Part shown: positions 18,941 to 28,469 of the stretch, piece by piece
Numbering within the stretch: position 1 is the first letter of the stretch
Layout of the letters: each line of letters opens with the position of its first letter
Assembly (NCBI GenBank): GCA_900469475.1
Contig: UBXG01000008.1
Span: 124,526 to 188,525, forward strand
DNA from: Hyphomicrobiales bacterium
GTDB lineage: Bacteria; Pseudomonadota; Alphaproteobacteria; Rhizobiales; Rhizobiaceae
Reading direction: 5' to 3'
Length of the DNA stretch: 64,000 nt
Program-made: the position numbers and the translations under genes
The notes under the pieces: generated by a model
The model's database searches: none
Told to the model about the DNA's origin: nothing
Seen by the model: the letters and a program-made list of their open reading frames with translations, nothing else

Positions 18941-19744
18941 ATGACGACATCGAAAAACTGCATGTACAGACTTGGTCTTGTTTCAATCGCTCTCATGAGC
19001 GCCTTCCTGATGCCGCAGGCCGCATCCGCGCAGGATGATCAGCCGACGGGCGGTTCCTTCGTCGACAATTTCGAGCATCTGGACACCAGTCGTTGGTATA
19101 TTTCCGACGGCTGGAACAACGGGCCACATCAGAATTGCACTTGGTCGCGCAAGCAGGTGGGCATCAAGGATGGAACGCTGCAACTGCAGTTCGTCCAGTC
19201 CAAGATCGGTGAACGTAATTATGCCTGCGGCGAAATCCAGACGACGAAACGCTATGGCTACGGCACCTATGAAGCGCGCTACCGCACCGCTACTGGGCCT
19301 GGTCTGAACTCTGCCTTCTTCACCTATATAGGCCCGACTGACAAGAAGCCGCATGACGAGATCGATTTCGAGGTGCTCGGCAAGAATTCCGGTCAGGTTC
19401 AGGTCAATCAGTATATTTCCGCCAAGGGCGGCAACGAAAAGTTGGCGCCGGTTCCAGGCGGTGCCGACAAGGGTTTCAACGATTATGCCTTTGTCTGGGA
19501 AAAGGATCGCCTGCGCTACTATGTGAACGGCAAGCTCGTCCAGGAGGTTACCGATCCTTCAAAAATACCGACGAACCCGCAGAAGATCTTCTTCAGCCTC
19601 TGGGGCACCGATACGCTCAGTGGCTGGATGGGCAAGTTCGCCTATAGCGGCGAGCCGGCGACCATGGAGATCAAGCGCGTCGCCTTCACCGCTCCGGGAG
19701 AGAAGTGCCTCTTTCCGGAATCGATCACCTGCAAGCTCGATTGA
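18941..19744 (+). CDS. exoK: ExoK, secreted endo-beta-1,3-1,4-glycanase (GH16)
   Basis: 267 residues with a signal peptide (about 1-35, MSAFLMPQAASAQ before the cleavage). The GH16 fold has the active-site motif DEIDFE at 139-144; by family rules Glu140 is the nucleophile and Glu144 the acid/base. Lichenase-like flanking motifs include FVDNFEHLDTSRWYISDGW, YGYGTYEARYR and the C-terminal FFSLWGT. ExoK cleaves nascent succinoglycan and sets chain length. Starts at ATG 18941 or ATG 18962 are both possible; neither has a strong ribosome site. A strong hairpin follows the stop. Confidence 0.93.
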   Translation: MTTSKNCMYRLGLVSIALMSAFLMPQAASAQDDQPTGGSFVDNFEHLDTSRWYISDGWNNGPHQNCTWSRKQVGIKDGTLQLQFVQSKIGERNYACGEIQTTKRYGYGTYEARYRTATGPGLNSAFFTYIGPTDKKPHDEIDFEVLGKNSGQVQVNQYISAKGGNEKLAPVPGGADKGFNDYAFVWEKDRLRYYVNGKLVQEVTDPSKIPTNPQKIFFSLWGTDTLSGWMGKFAYSGEPATMEIKRVAFTAPGEKCLFPESITCKLD

Positions 19745-19750
19745 ACACGG

Positions 19751-19776
19751 CTGGCCGCGCCATCGCGCGCGGCCAG
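19751..19776 (+). terminator. Strong hairpin between exoK and exoL
   Basis: Ten-base perfect stem (CTGGCCGCGC / GCGCGGCCAG, six-base loop) beginning seven bases after the exoK stop. It has no T tract. It could partly terminate or process the exoK transcript before exoL. Confidence 0.5.
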
Positions 19777-19851
19777 TGGCAACAACGCCACCATGCAACA
19801 CCAACCACACCAAGTGCCTGGCTTCGGCCGGGCGCAAAAGCGGAAATTTTG

Positions 19852-21060
19852 ATGCTGCATATACTGTACTTCGTACATGATCTTGCCGATCCGGCTGTGC
19901 GCAGGCGGGTGCTGATGCTGCAGGCTGGCGGGGCGCTCGTAACGCTTGGGGGTTTCCGGCGCGATGACAATGCGCTGGCTGCCATTAGCGGCGTCGAGCC
20001 GATCGAGCTCGGCAAGACGCGGGATGCCCAGTTCGCACAGCGGATCGCGGCAGTGGCCAGATCGGCGGCGAGACTGCGCAGCGCGCTGCGCTCCGTCGCA
20101 AGACCGGACATCATCATCGGCCGCAATCTCGAAATGCTGGTGCTCGCCAACCGCGCCAAATCCGTCTTCGGCGGCGATGTGCCTATTGTCTACGAATGTC
20201 TCGATATTCATAGGCTGTTGTTGCGCGATGATGTGGTGGGCAGTGCGCTTCGCAGTGCCGAGCGTCATTTCGGCTCGCAGGCATCATTGCTGGTGACCAG
20301 TTCGCCCGCCTTCATCGAGCGCTATTTTCGTCCGCGCTCCGGGCTGCAAGTGCCGGTCATGCTGCTCGAAAACAAGGTGCTGGCGCTAGAGCCCGCGGCG
20401 CGCGTCATCGCATCGGCCGCAAGGCCACCGGCTGCGGGCAAGCCTTGGAAGATTGGCTGGTTCGGCGCCCTTCGCTGCCGCAAATCCTTGGCGCTGCTCG
20501 ACCAATTCTCGCGCCGGATGGAAGGCCGTTTCGAGATCGTTCTGCGCGGTCGTCCCGCCTATTCCGAATTCGACGACTTCGACCGCACCGTCCGCGATGC
20601 ACCCTTCATGCATTTTGCCGGCGCCTACAAGAACCCTGAGGATCTCGCGGCGATTTATGGCGAGGTCCAGTTTTCCTGGGCGATCGACTTTTTCGAAGAG
20701 GGATTGAACTCCAGCTGGCTGCTGCCGAACCGCCTCTACGAAGGCGGTCTTTACGGTGCCGTGCCGATCTCGATCAAGGATACGGAGACGGCAAGATTTC
20801 TTGCCAGCCGAAAGATCGGGCTCACGCTTGACGGGGCCGACGCCGAACATCTGACGGCGCTTTTGGGTGAGATGGACGTAAAGCGCTATCTCGCCGCTTT
20901 CGAGGCCGTGGCATCCCAGGATCACAAGCAATGGATGATGGATCGCGCCGACTGTCAGCTGCTGGTGCAGCGGCTGGCATCGCTGACGCGCGCCAATGAG
21001 CAGATGGCCGAGATACAGGCCCTCCCACAACTGCATCGCAATAGAGGTGGATTGCAATGA
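19852..21060 (+). CDS. exoL: ExoL, glucosyltransferase of the succinoglycan repeat unit
   Basis: 402 residues with no GT2 DXD signature; instead a GT4-like two-lobe layout with MLHILYFVHDLADPAVRRRV at the start, IVYECLDIHRLLL in the middle, WKIGWFGALRCRKSL opening the second lobe and a late FEEGLNSSWLLPNRLYEGG that resembles the nucleotide-sugar E-x7-E region. S. meliloti ExoL adds the third sugar (beta-1,4-glucose). ATG 19852 is taken as start; the frame is open upstream. Its stop overlaps the exoA start (ATGA), the first of three such overlaps in exoL-A-M-O. Confidence 0.88.
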   Translation: MLHILYFVHDLADPAVRRRVLMLQAGGALVTLGGFRRDDNALAAISGVEPIELGKTRDAQFAQRIAAVARSAARLRSALRSVARPDIIIGRNLEMLVLANRAKSVFGGDVPIVYECLDIHRLLLRDDVVGSALRSAERHFGSQASLLVTSSPAFIERYFRPRSGLQVPVMLLENKVLALEPAARVIASAARPPAAGKPWKIGWFGALRCRKSLALLDQFSRRMEGRFEIVLRGRPAYSEFDDFDRTVRDAPFMHFAGAYKNPEDLAAIYGEVQFSWAIDFFEEGLNSSWLLPNRLYEGGLYGAVPISIKDTETARFLASRKIGLTLDGADAEHLTALLGEMDVKRYLAAFEAVASQDHKQWMMDRADCQLLVQRLASLTRANEQMAEIQALPQLHRNRGGLQ

Positions 21061-22055
21061 CGACCGGAAGTTCAGGGGATATGCGTTGCGTAATCGTTGT
21101 TCCTTGCCTCAACGAGGAAAAGCATATCGAGCCGCTGATCGACAAGCTCGGGCGGGCTCTTGACGAACTCGATGCGAAGATCGTGGTGGCTGATGGCGGC
21201 AGCACCGATCGCACGCGTGAGATCGTGAGCCATATAGCCGAGAGAGATCCGCGCGTTCTTCTGCTCGACAATCCGAAGCGGCTGCAAAGCGCGGCGATCA
21301 ATCTTGCCATCGAGACTTTCGGTGACGATCACGAGTATTTCATCCGCATCGACGCCCATGGCGACTATCCGGATGATTACTGCCAGACACTGGTTCAGGA
21401 GGCTGGCGCGACCGGTGCCGATTCAGTTGTCGTCGCCATGCGCACCATGGGCTTCAGTGCCTTCCAGAAGGCGACGGCCGTCGCCCAGAATTCCAAGCTC
21501 GGCAATGGCGGCTCCAAACATCGAGAAGGCGCCAAGGGCCATTGGGCCGAGCATGGGCATCATGCGCTCATGCGCGTTGCCGCCTTCCGTGCCGTTGGCG
21601 GCTATGACGAAAGCTTCAGCCATAACGAGGATGCGGAGCTGGATTATCGGCTGAACAAGGCTGGGTATCGTATCTGGCTGACCGACAAGACGGCGATGAC
21701 TTATTTTCCGCGCGCCAGCATTCCGACGCTCTTCAGGCAATATCTGGGGTATGGCCGTGGCCGCGCGCGCAATATACTCAAGCATCGCAGCATGCCGAGC
21801 CTGCGCCAGATGCTGCCGCTTGCGGTCGTGCCGATCTTCATCGGCGCTTTCCTTGCCGTCCTCAACTGGATCGCGGTTATCCCGGTCGGCCTCTGGGCCG
21901 TCGCCTGCATCGCCTATGGCTTCTGGATCGCTCTCGGACATAAGAACCCCTATGGGCCGCTGGCGGCCGTTTCCGCGATGGTCATGCATTTCGCCTGGTC
22001 GATGGGGTTTTGGATGGAAGTCCTGAGCTTCCGCAATCGCAGGGTGGCGTCATGA
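21057..22055 (+). CDS. exoA: ExoA, beta-1,3-glucosyltransferase
   Basis: 332-residue GT2 enzyme: VIVVPCLNEEKHIEPLIDKL, IVVADGGSTDRT and IRIDAHGDYP (DXD), with the conserved GGYDESFSHNEDAELDYRL. Two or more C-terminal hydrophobic segments (about 250-315) indicate membrane anchoring. In S. meliloti ExoA adds the first glucose to galactose on the lipid carrier. It starts within the exoL stop and ends within the exoM start, both as ATGA. Confidence 0.93.
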   Translation: MTTGSSGDMRCVIVVPCLNEEKHIEPLIDKLGRALDELDAKIVVADGGSTDRTREIVSHIAERDPRVLLLDNPKRLQSAAINLAIETFGDDHEYFIRIDAHGDYPDDYCQTLVQEAGATGADSVVVAMRTMGFSAFQKATAVAQNSKLGNGGSKHREGAKGHWAEHGHHALMRVAAFRAVGGYDESFSHNEDAELDYRLNKAGYRIWLTDKTAMTYFPRASIPTLFRQYLGYGRGRARNILKHRSMPSLRQMLPLAVVPIFIGAFLAVLNWIAVIPVGLWAVACIAYGFWIALGHKNPYGPLAAVSAMVMHFAWSMGFWMEVLSFRNRRVAS

Positions 22056-22990
22056 CACAGGCTCATCGGCGCCCGATAAAGATCGACATTGCGGTCTGCA
22101 CCTATAGGCGGCCCGAACTCGATCAGACGCTGCTGTCGCTTGCCGTCCTGAGTATCCCCACAGGCGCCGTCGTCCGGATCATCGTTGCCGACAACGATGT
22201 GACCCCGAGTGCCCGGGACCGCGTAGACGCCATGCGCTCGGCCGTTCCGTTCGAGATTGTCTATGTCCATTGCCCCGCATCGAACATCTCGATTGCCCGC
22301 AATGCCTGCCTGGATCATGCAAGCTGCGATTTTCTCGCCTTCATTGATGACGACGAGACCGCTTCGGAAGACTGGCTGAGCGAATTGCTCATCATGGCCG
22401 ACACGACCGGCGCCGACGCCGTTCTTGGCCCCGTTCAGGCCGTCTACGGGAATATAGCTCCGGGGTGGATGCGGCGCGGTGATTTTCATTCGACTTTGCC
22501 TGTCTGGGTCGCCGGGGAAATCCTGACCGGTTACACCTGCAATGTATTGCTGCGCCGCGGCGCACCCTCGCTTGCTGGCCGGCGCTTCAATATCGCGCTC
22601 GGACGCAGCGGCGGCGAGGACACCGAATTCTTCGCTCATATGCATAAGGCCGGCGGCAGGATCGCCTATGCGGCGGATGCGCTGGTCTACGAACCCGTCC
22701 CGGAAGGGAGGGCGACCGTCTCCTGGCTCTCGAAGCGCCGGTATCGCATGGGCCAGACCCATGGCCGCATGCTGCTGGAGACCGCGGGCGGCCTCGGGCG
22801 CTGGCGCGCGATTGCACTGGCGGCCTCGAAATCCGCTTATTGCTTCGTTACCGCAGCGCTGCTCTTTGCATCGCCCATCAAGCGGCATCGCTATGGCCTG
22901 CGCGGCATCATGCATGCCGGCGTGGTCAGTGGCCTCTTCGGAGTCCGCGAAATCGAACAATACGGAAATCTGGAGAAGGCACCGCAATGA
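22052..22990 (+). CDS. exoM: ExoM, beta-1,4-glucosyltransferase
   Basis: 312-residue GT2 enzyme: IDIAVCTYRRPELDQTLLSL, the motif IIVADNDVTPSA, NISIARNACLDHA and the DXD-like FIDDDETAS. The later part includes LGRSGGEDTEFFAHMHKAGG and a C-terminal hydrophobic stretch. S. meliloti ExoM adds the fourth sugar (beta-1,4-glucose). It is translationally coupled to exoA and exoO by four-base overlaps, so the amounts of the three enzymes should be linked. Confidence 0.92.
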   Translation: MTQAHRRPIKIDIAVCTYRRPELDQTLLSLAVLSIPTGAVVRIIVADNDVTPSARDRVDAMRSAVPFEIVYVHCPASNISIARNACLDHASCDFLAFIDDDETASEDWLSELLIMADTTGADAVLGPVQAVYGNIAPGWMRRGDFHSTLPVWVAGEILTGYTCNVLLRRGAPSLAGRRFNIALGRSGGEDTEFFAHMHKAGGRIAYAADALVYEPVPEGRATVSWLSKRRYRMGQTHGRMLLETAGGLGRWRAIALAASKSAYCFVTAALLFASPIKRHRYGLRGIMHAGVVSGLFGVREIEQYGNLEKAPQ

Positions 22991-24009
22991 CGGATTTCAT
23001 CCCCGATGTCAGCTTCGTCATTGCTGCCTATAACGCCGAGGAAACGCTCGAGCGCGCCATCGACAGCGCGCTGGCGCAAGGTGCCGTCAGTATGGAAGTG
23101 ATCGTGGTCGACGATTGCTCGACGGACAATACGCGTGAGATTGCCGGCAACCATCCCGATCCGCGTGTACGACTCGTTGCCATGGCCCGCAATGGTGGTC
23201 CGGGCGCTGCCCGCAATGCCGGGCTCGATGCGGCCCGGGGCCGCTGGGTGGCCGTGCTCGATTCCGATGATGCCCTACGTCCGGATCGGATGGCCCGCCT
23301 GATCGCCAGAGCGGAAAAAGCCGAGGCACAGATCGTGGTCGACAATCTCGACGTGATCCGTGAGGACGTCGGCACGATACTGCCGATGTTTCCCGAGCCG
23401 ATGCTCGCGCGCATGCCGATACTGACGTTGGCTAAGTTCATCGCCTCGAACATGATTTTCCAGTCGGAGCACAATTTCGGCTATATGAAGCCGGTCTTCG
23501 AGCGTGCCTTCATCGAGAAACATCGCCTGCGCTTCGAGGAGACCCTGCGGATCGGCGAGGATTATATTTTCCTCGCTTCGGCTCTCGCTCGCGGCGGCGT
23601 CTGCGTCGTCGAGCCGAGCGTCGGTTATCTCTATTACATCCGCGATGGGTCGATCTCGCGTGTTCTCCGGCAGGACCATGTCGAGGCCATGCTTGCTGCC
23701 GACGCCAAGTTCTTCGCCGAACATCACTTCGGCGCCGCTGCCCTTGCCGCACAACGGCGGCGCACGCGCAATCTGAAGGAAGTCATCGCTTTTCTTAAAT
23801 TGGTCGACAGCATCAAGCAGCGCGAACTGCAGGAGATGCTCAAGATCGCATGCCTCAACCCGCGGGCCGTACGTCATCTCAGCATGCCGGTCTTTGCCCG
23901 TTTTCGCCGGTTGGCCGCGTCGCTGCGGAGCAGCCGCCAGCCGACGCCCTCTCAACTTTCCTCCCCTCTGCCCAATATGGGCGCAGGCCCTCACTCTAAC
24001 AAAGGATAG
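22987..24009 (+). CDS. exoO: ExoO, beta-1,6-glucosyltransferase
   Basis: 340-residue GT2 enzyme starting [20 protein letters not shown], with [29 protein letters not shown] and VLDSDDAL. The C-terminal half is basic and Arg-rich. S. meliloti ExoO adds the fifth sugar (beta-1,6-glucose). It overlaps exoM by ATGA and ends four bases before the exoN start; the exoN ribosome site AAAGGA lies in the last codons of exoO. Confidence 0.92.
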   Translation: MTDFIPDVSFVIAAYNAEETLERAIDSALAQGAVSMEVIVVDDCSTDNTREIAGNHPDPRVRLVAMARNGGPGAARNAGLDAARGRWVAVLDSDDALRPDRMARLIARAEKAEAQIVVDNLDVIREDVGTILPMFPEPMLARMPILTLAKFIASNMIFQSEHNFGYMKPVFERAFIEKHRLRFEETLRIGEDYIFLASALARGGVCVVEPSVGYLYYIRDGSISRVLRQDHVEAMLAADAKFFAEHHFGAAALAAQRRRTRNLKEVIAFLKLVDSIKQRELQEMLKIACLNPRAVRHLSMPVFARFRRLAASLRSSRQPTPSQLSSPLPNMGAGPHSNKG

Positions 24010-24013
24010 AGCC

Positions 24014-24919
24014 ATGGACCCCAAACGTCGTGTGAGAAAAGCAGTGATCCCAGTTGCCGGCAACGGAACGCGCTTCCTGCCCGCCACCAAGGCGATGCCG
24101 AAGGAAATGCTGACGATCGTCGATCGTCCCGTCGTTCAATACGCCGTTGATGAAGCCATCGAGGCCGGTATCGAGCACATCGTCTTCGTCACCAGCCGCA
24201 ACAAGTCGGCGATCGAAGATCATTTCGATGATACGCCGGAGCTGATCTCCTCGCTGCAGCGGGCCGGCAAGAGCCAGCAGGTCAGCGAGTTGGAGCGTCT
24301 TCTGCCGCGTCCGGGCTCGGTAAGCTTCACCCGGCAGCAGGCGCCGCTTGGCCTTGGCCACGCCGTCTGGTGTGCTCGCGACCTGATCGGCGACGAGCCC
24401 TTTGCGCTGCTTTTGCCCGATATGCTCTGCTACGGTATGCGTGGCTGCATGGCCGGCCTGATGGATCTCTATAACGAGACCGGCGGTAACATCGTCGCCG
24501 TCGAGGAATGCGCCCCGGAAGAGACGTCGAAATACGGCATTATCGGCAAGGGCGAGTCCGTGCGCCATGGCTTCGCCGTGACCAAAATGGTCGAGAAGCC
24601 TCATCCGTCCGAGGCGCCTTCAAACTTTTACCTCAATGGCCGTTATATTCTGCAGCCCGAAATCTTCGATATTCTGGCCCGCCAGGAGCGCGGTGCCGGT
24701 AACGAGATCCAGCTGACCGACGGCATGTTGCGCCTGTCCGAGACGCAATACTTCCATGCCCAGGTCTATAATGGGCGTACGTTCGATTGCGGGTCGAAGC
24801 ACGGCTTCATCGAAGCGAACGTTGCCTTCGCGCTCGCTCGCGCCGATATCGGCGGTTTGGTCTATGACTCGATCCGCAACCTGGTCGTCTCGCACGAAGC
24901 GCAGATGACCGCCGCTTAA
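24014..24919 (+). CDS. exoN: ExoN, UTP-glucose-1-phosphate uridylyltransferase
   Basis: 301 residues, typical of GalU-type enzymes. It has the nucleotide-binding motif [20 protein letters not shown] near the start, [10 protein letters not shown] (metal-binding Asp), the [10 protein letters not shown] segment and [13 protein letters not shown] near the C-terminus. It makes UDP-glucose, the donor for the exo glucosyltransferases. AAAGGA precedes ATG 24014. It is followed by a hairpin and then exoP. Confidence 0.94.
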   Translation: MDPKRRVRKAVIPVAGNGTRFLPATKAMPKEMLTIVDRPVVQYAVDEAIEAGIEHIVFVTSRNKSAIEDHFDDTPELISSLQRAGKSQQVSELERLLPRPGSVSFTRQQAPLGLGHAVWCARDLIGDEPFALLLPDMLCYGMRGCMAGLMDLYNETGGNIVAVEECAPEETSKYGIIGKGESVRHGFAVTKMVEKPHPSEAPSNFYLNGRYILQPEIFDILARQERGAGNEIQLTDGMLRLSETQYFHAQVYNGRTFDCGSKHGFIEANVAFALARADIGGLVYDSIRNLVVSHEAQMTAA

Positions 24920-24932
24920 GCCTGTCACATTG

Positions 24933-24961
24933 TGGCCTGCGGCCGGGAACGCCGTAGGCCA
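24933..24961 (+). terminator. Hairpin between exoN and exoP
   Basis: Eleven-base arms (TGGCCTGCGGC and GCCGTAGGCCA, one mismatch) around a seven-base loop, 13 bp after the exoN stop. There is no T run. It is a possible processing or partial termination point that would set exoP expression apart from the transferase operon. Confidence 0.45.
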
Positions 24962-25002
24962 TAGCAATTGTTCATTCGGGCTTCTCCGACAAGGTGGTCG
25001 CC

Positions 25003-27345
25003 ATGCATCAGAAGAACTTCACTTTCCACAGCGCTCTCCCGCAAGCGGAGTCGCAGGATAGCTTTATCGATCTCGATCGGCTGATGGCCGTCGTGGTCCG
25101 GCGCATCCGCACCATCATTTTCGCCATGGCCGCCTTTGTCATCCTGGCCGTCGTCTATTTGTTGACGGCCACTGCGAGCTATACCTCGATGACGCAGATA
25201 TTGCTCGACGAAAGCATGACGAAATATGCCGAGGATCAGCCGCCGGCGGCGAGCAGCCAGCAGGCTGACATGGAGATTGCCAGTGCGGTCGAAATCCTCA
25301 AATCAAATGAGATGGCGCTGCGCGTGGTCGATACTGCCGGCCTTGCGGACAATAACACATTGCTCAACCCGCCCGCGTCTCCGGCGGCGTTGCTCAAATC
25401 CGGCGTCGGCCTGATCGTCAGCGTCTTCACGCCCGGCCGGCCGCCGATGACGCCTGAGCAGCAGCGCGAGGCCCAGCGTCAGAAGGTTGCTGCCGTTCTT
25501 CAGGACAATCTGAAGGTCGAGCGCGTCACACGAAGCTCGGTCGTTGCCGTCTCCTTCAGCTCGACGGACAAGCTTCTCGCCGCCAAGATCACGCGCGCCT
25601 ATGCCGACGCTTATCTGACCGACCAGCTGAACGCCAATTTCGACGCGACGGAACGTGCCTCCGTCTGGTTGCAGGAACGCCTGAACGATCTGCGCCAGCG
25701 CGCGCAGGAGGCTTCGCTCGAAGTCGAGAAATACAAGGCCGACAATGGTCTGACCTCGACCGGCGGCGAGTTGATGTCGGAACAGCAGATTTCCGACCTG
25801 AACAAGCAGTTGATCATCGCGCAAGCCGATACGGCCAGCGCATCCGCCCGCTACAATCAGTATAAGTCGATCGTCGACCAAGGCCCTGACAACGCCGTCA
25901 AGAACGCGACCATCTCGTCGAGCTCCACCGACAACTCGGTGCTGCAGGATTTGAAAACACGCTATCTCGCTGTCGAAAAGCGCGAACAGGATGTCACGCA
26001 GAATTTTGGCGCAGATCACCCGCAAGCCGTCGCGCTCAAGGCCGAGCGGAAGGACATTACCCGGCAGATCTATCAGGTTCTTCAGCAGCTGACTGCCAGC
26101 TACAAGAACGAGCTTGATGTCGCACAGTCGCGGGCGGAATCGCTGCGCGAAAGCATCGATAAGGTCGTCGGCAAGAATTCCGAGGCTAACAAGTCGTTGG
26201 TTCACCTGAATGAGCTGAACCAGAAGGCATCAGCGCTGAAGACACTTTACGAATCCTATCTCGGCCGGTTTGAGCAGGCGACGCAACAGCGCTCGTTCCC
26301 CATCGCCAAGGCCCGCGTCATATCACTCGCCGGCGTGCCGACTGCGCCGTCCAGTCCGAAGAAGACGCTCGTCATGGCGCTGTCGATCATTCTCGGACTG
26401 ATGGTCGGCTGCGGTGTCGCGGCATTCCAGGAGTTCCGCGATCGCTTCTTCCGCGTCGAAGCCGATGTGCGGGCTGCTCTCGGATTGAAGTTCCTCGGCT
26501 ATCTGCCTCTGCTCGGCCAGCAGGGCAAGAACAAGAAGAAGTTACGCAGAGCCGGTGCAAGACCGGAGCCGGCGACGGCGGAAGAGGGGGAAAACGGCGT
26601 TGCTTTCGAGCGCATGATGCGCATATCCGTCGAAGCGCCGCGCTCGATCTTTGCCGAGACCCTGAGAAACGCGAAACTCGCAAGCGACGTGATGCTGCAG
26701 GGCCGCGCCGACCGCGTCATCGGCGTCATCTCAGCACTCCCCGGTGAGGGCAAGTCGACGACGGCAGCCAATTTCGCGGCGTTGCTTGCCAGCAGCGGCA
26801 AACGTACGCTGTTGATCGACGCCGACTTGCGCAATCCGGGCCTCAGCCGGACGCTGAAGTCGCAGCCGCATGCCGGCCTGATCGAAGCCGTGCTTGGCGA
26901 AGTGCCTTGGACGAATGCCGTGAAGGTTGACCCGCGCACTAAACTTGCGATCCTGCCGGTCGTGGTGCGCGATCAATTGCTGCACACCAGCGAGCTTCTA
27001 TCCTCTCAGGGCATGCAGCATCTGATGGAGAATGCGCGCAAGATGTTCGACTATATCATCGTCGACCTTGCTCCGCTCGGTCCCGTCATCGACGCGAAGG
27101 CTTTTGCGCCGCAGGTGGATGCCTTCCTGCTGGTGACCGAATGGGGTGCGACCCCGACCAATCTGGTGCGCCATGTCCTGGAACAGGAGCCGCAGATCAA
27201 CTCGCGCATTCTGGGCGTCATCCTCAACAAGACCGATATGTCAGAACTGCCGCGCTACAGCGATTTCGGCGGAACGGAGCGTTACCGGCAGAAATATGTA
27301 AGCTACTACACCGAGGCGCAGCCGCGTGCCGAGGTGGACGCTTAG
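25003..27345 (+). CDS. exoP: ExoP, polysaccharide co-polymerase and bacterial tyrosine autokinase
   Basis: 780 residues. The N-terminal Wzz-like domain has two membrane segments (about 35-55 and 455-475), a long periplasmic coiled coil between them and the proline-rich segment VPTAPSSPKKT before the second segment. The cytoplasmic BY-kinase domain has Walker A GEGKST at 581-586, Walker A' LLIDADLRNPG (about 603-613) and Walker B IIVDLAPLG (about 685-693). The tail carries five tyrosines (752, 761, 765, 768, 769), the likely autophosphorylation cluster. ExoP controls chain length and export with ExoQ and ExoF. ATG 25003 follows AAGG; a GTG at 24994 would add three residues. Confidence 0.95.
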   Translation: MHQKNFTFHSALPQAESQDSFIDLDRLMAVVVRRIRTIIFAMAAFVILAVVYLLTATASYTSMTQILLDESMTKYAEDQPPAASSQQADMEIASAVEILKSNEMALRVVDTAGLADNNTLLNPPASPAALLKSGVGLIVSVFTPGRPPMTPEQQREAQRQKVAAVLQDNLKVERVTRSSVVAVSFSSTDKLLAAKITRAYADAYLTDQLNANFDATERASVWLQERLNDLRQRAQEASLEVEKYKADNGLTSTGGELMSEQQISDLNKQLIIAQADTASASARYNQYKSIVDQGPDNAVKNATISSSSTDNSVLQDLKTRYLAVEKREQDVTQNFGADHPQAVALKAERKDITRQIYQVLQQLTASYKNELDVAQSRAESLRESIDKVVGKNSEANKSLVHLNELNQKASALKTLYESYLGRFEQATQQRSFPIAKARVISLAGVPTAPSSPKKTLVMALSIILGLMVGCGVAAFQEFRDRFFRVEADVRAALGLKFLGYLPLLGQQGKNKKKLRRAGARPEPATAEEGENGVAFERMMRISVEAPRSIFAETLRNAKLASDVMLQGRADRVIGVISALPGEGKSTTAANFAALLASSGKRTLLIDADLRNPGLSRTLKSQPHAGLIEAVLGEVPWTNAVKVDPRTKLAILPVVVRDQLLHTSELLSSQGMQHLMENARKMFDYIIVDLAPLGPVIDAKAFAPQVDAFLLVTEWGATPTNLVRHVLEQEPQINSRILGVILNKTDMSELPRYSDFGGTERYRQKYVSYYTEAQPRAEVDA

Positions 27346-27445
27346 AGCAACTCCGGGAAAAGTGCGCAGCGGTTTTCCGTCCGGAATTGCGAGACAGCAA
27401 AGAGATAGAGCGGTCCGGAGATTCTGCGAAAAGCGGAACCGCTCT
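27346..27445. repeat. RIME-like intergenic repeat, copy 1
   Basis: About 100 bp with two palindromes: the first spans 27347-27390 and includes AAAGTGCGCAGCGGTTTTCC; the second has arms 27407-27419 and 27431-27445 around AGAGCGG...CCGCTCT. The same unit recurs at 41615-41713 with the first 44 bases almost identical. It resembles the RIME1 element of rhizobia as I remember it. It lies between the end of exoP and the convergent DMT gene and could also end both transcripts. Confidence 0.75.
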
Positions 27446-28340
27446 AATTCGCCGATGTCTTGCCGGCTCTGAGCCGGGTTTTCGCCAGGGTATGTTCGCG
27501 CCAGATCGTGAATATGCCTGCCGCAACGACGATGAGCGCGCCCACAATCATGGGCGCGCTCAATTTTTCCCCGAAGATGGTGACGCCGATAAGGGCGGAG
27601 AAGACGAGCTGTAGATAGGTCAGGGGCTGAATCATCACCGCGTCGAGCATATCGTAGGCGCGGATGAGGAAATAATGGCTCGAAACGCCTGTCAGGCAGA
27701 GAATGCCCATGAAGACCCAGTCATGCGGCGCAAGCGGCGTCCAGAAGAACGGCCCGATGCAGGTCATGGCGACGGCACCCACCACACCCGTATAGAAAAA
27801 GCTGGTCATGGCGCCATCCTCGCGGCTGACATAACGCGTCAGCACAACATAGAGCGAAAATAGCAGCGCACCGAAAAGCGGTACTAGGAAGCGCGCATCG
27901 AAGACACCGCTCTCCGGCTTCAGGATCAGCAGCACGCCGACGAAGCCAAAGCAAATTGCCAGCCACCGCCGCCAGCCGACCTTCTCGCCGAGGATCGGTA
28001 TGGAGAGCAGGGCCACCATCAGCGGTCCGGATGAAAAGATCGCCTGCGTATGGGCAAGGCCGACGATCACGAAGGACGAGATTGCGACGACGATCTGTGC
28101 GGCAAGCAGCAGGCCGCGGGCAATCTGCAGGATAGGCTGCTTGGTCCGGGCGTTGCGGCGCAACCCGCCTGGCGCGCGCGAGGCCATCGCGACGGCGAAG
28201 AGCATAAAGGCCCAATAGCGGATCATCGCCACCAGAAGCGGCGGGTAGGCGCTGACAAGGTGCTTGGAAATGCCGTCCTGTATGGCGAATATGCTGATTG
28301 CCAACAGCGTGAAGACGTAACCGGTACTATTGGATTTCAT
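27444..28340 (-). CDS. EamA/DMT-superfamily permease
   Basis: 298 residues with ten predicted membrane segments as two EamA repeats (about 8-140 and 155-285). Typical features are GILCLTGVSSHYFLIRAYDM and the late PLTYLQLVFSALIGVTIFGE, which mark the end of the second repeat. DMT carriers export or import small metabolites such as amino acids or their derivatives; the substrate is unknown. It ends within the RIME-like repeat at its 3' side and has no obvious functional link to the exo genes. Confidence 0.85.
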   Translation of the reverse strand: MKSNSTGYVFTLLAISIFAIQDGISKHLVSAYPPLLVAMIRYWAFMLFAVAMASRAPGGLRRNARTKQPILQIARGLLLAAQIVVAISSFVIVGLAHTQAIFSSGPLMVALLSIPILGEKVGWRRWLAICFGFVGVLLILKPESGVFDARFLVPLFGALLFSLYVVLTRYVSREDGAMTSFFYTGVVGAVAMTCIGPFFWTPLAPHDWVFMGILCLTGVSSHYFLIRAYDMLDAVMIQPLTYLQLVFSALIGVTIFGEKLSAPMIVGALIVVAAGIFTIWREHTLAKTRLRAGKTSAN

Positions 28341-28373
28341 GATTTTCGAAGGAAGAGAATGTGCGAGACCCCG

Positions 28374-28395
28374 GAGGCGCCGGGTCCGGCGCCTC
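28374..28395. terminator. Hairpin between the FMN reductase and DMT genes
   Basis: Ten-base perfect arms (GAGGCGCCGG / CCGGCGCCTC) with a two-base centre, in the gap downstream of the FMN reductase gene and upstream of the DMT permease on the minus strand. It is probably a 3' end hairpin for the reductase message; no T run is seen. Confidence 0.4.
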
Positions 28396-28469
28396 GATTC
28401 ACACTAGGCTATTCCTTGACCCAATCATAGACTTCCGGCTTACCTTCGGTTCAACCGGAAAGCCGTTAA

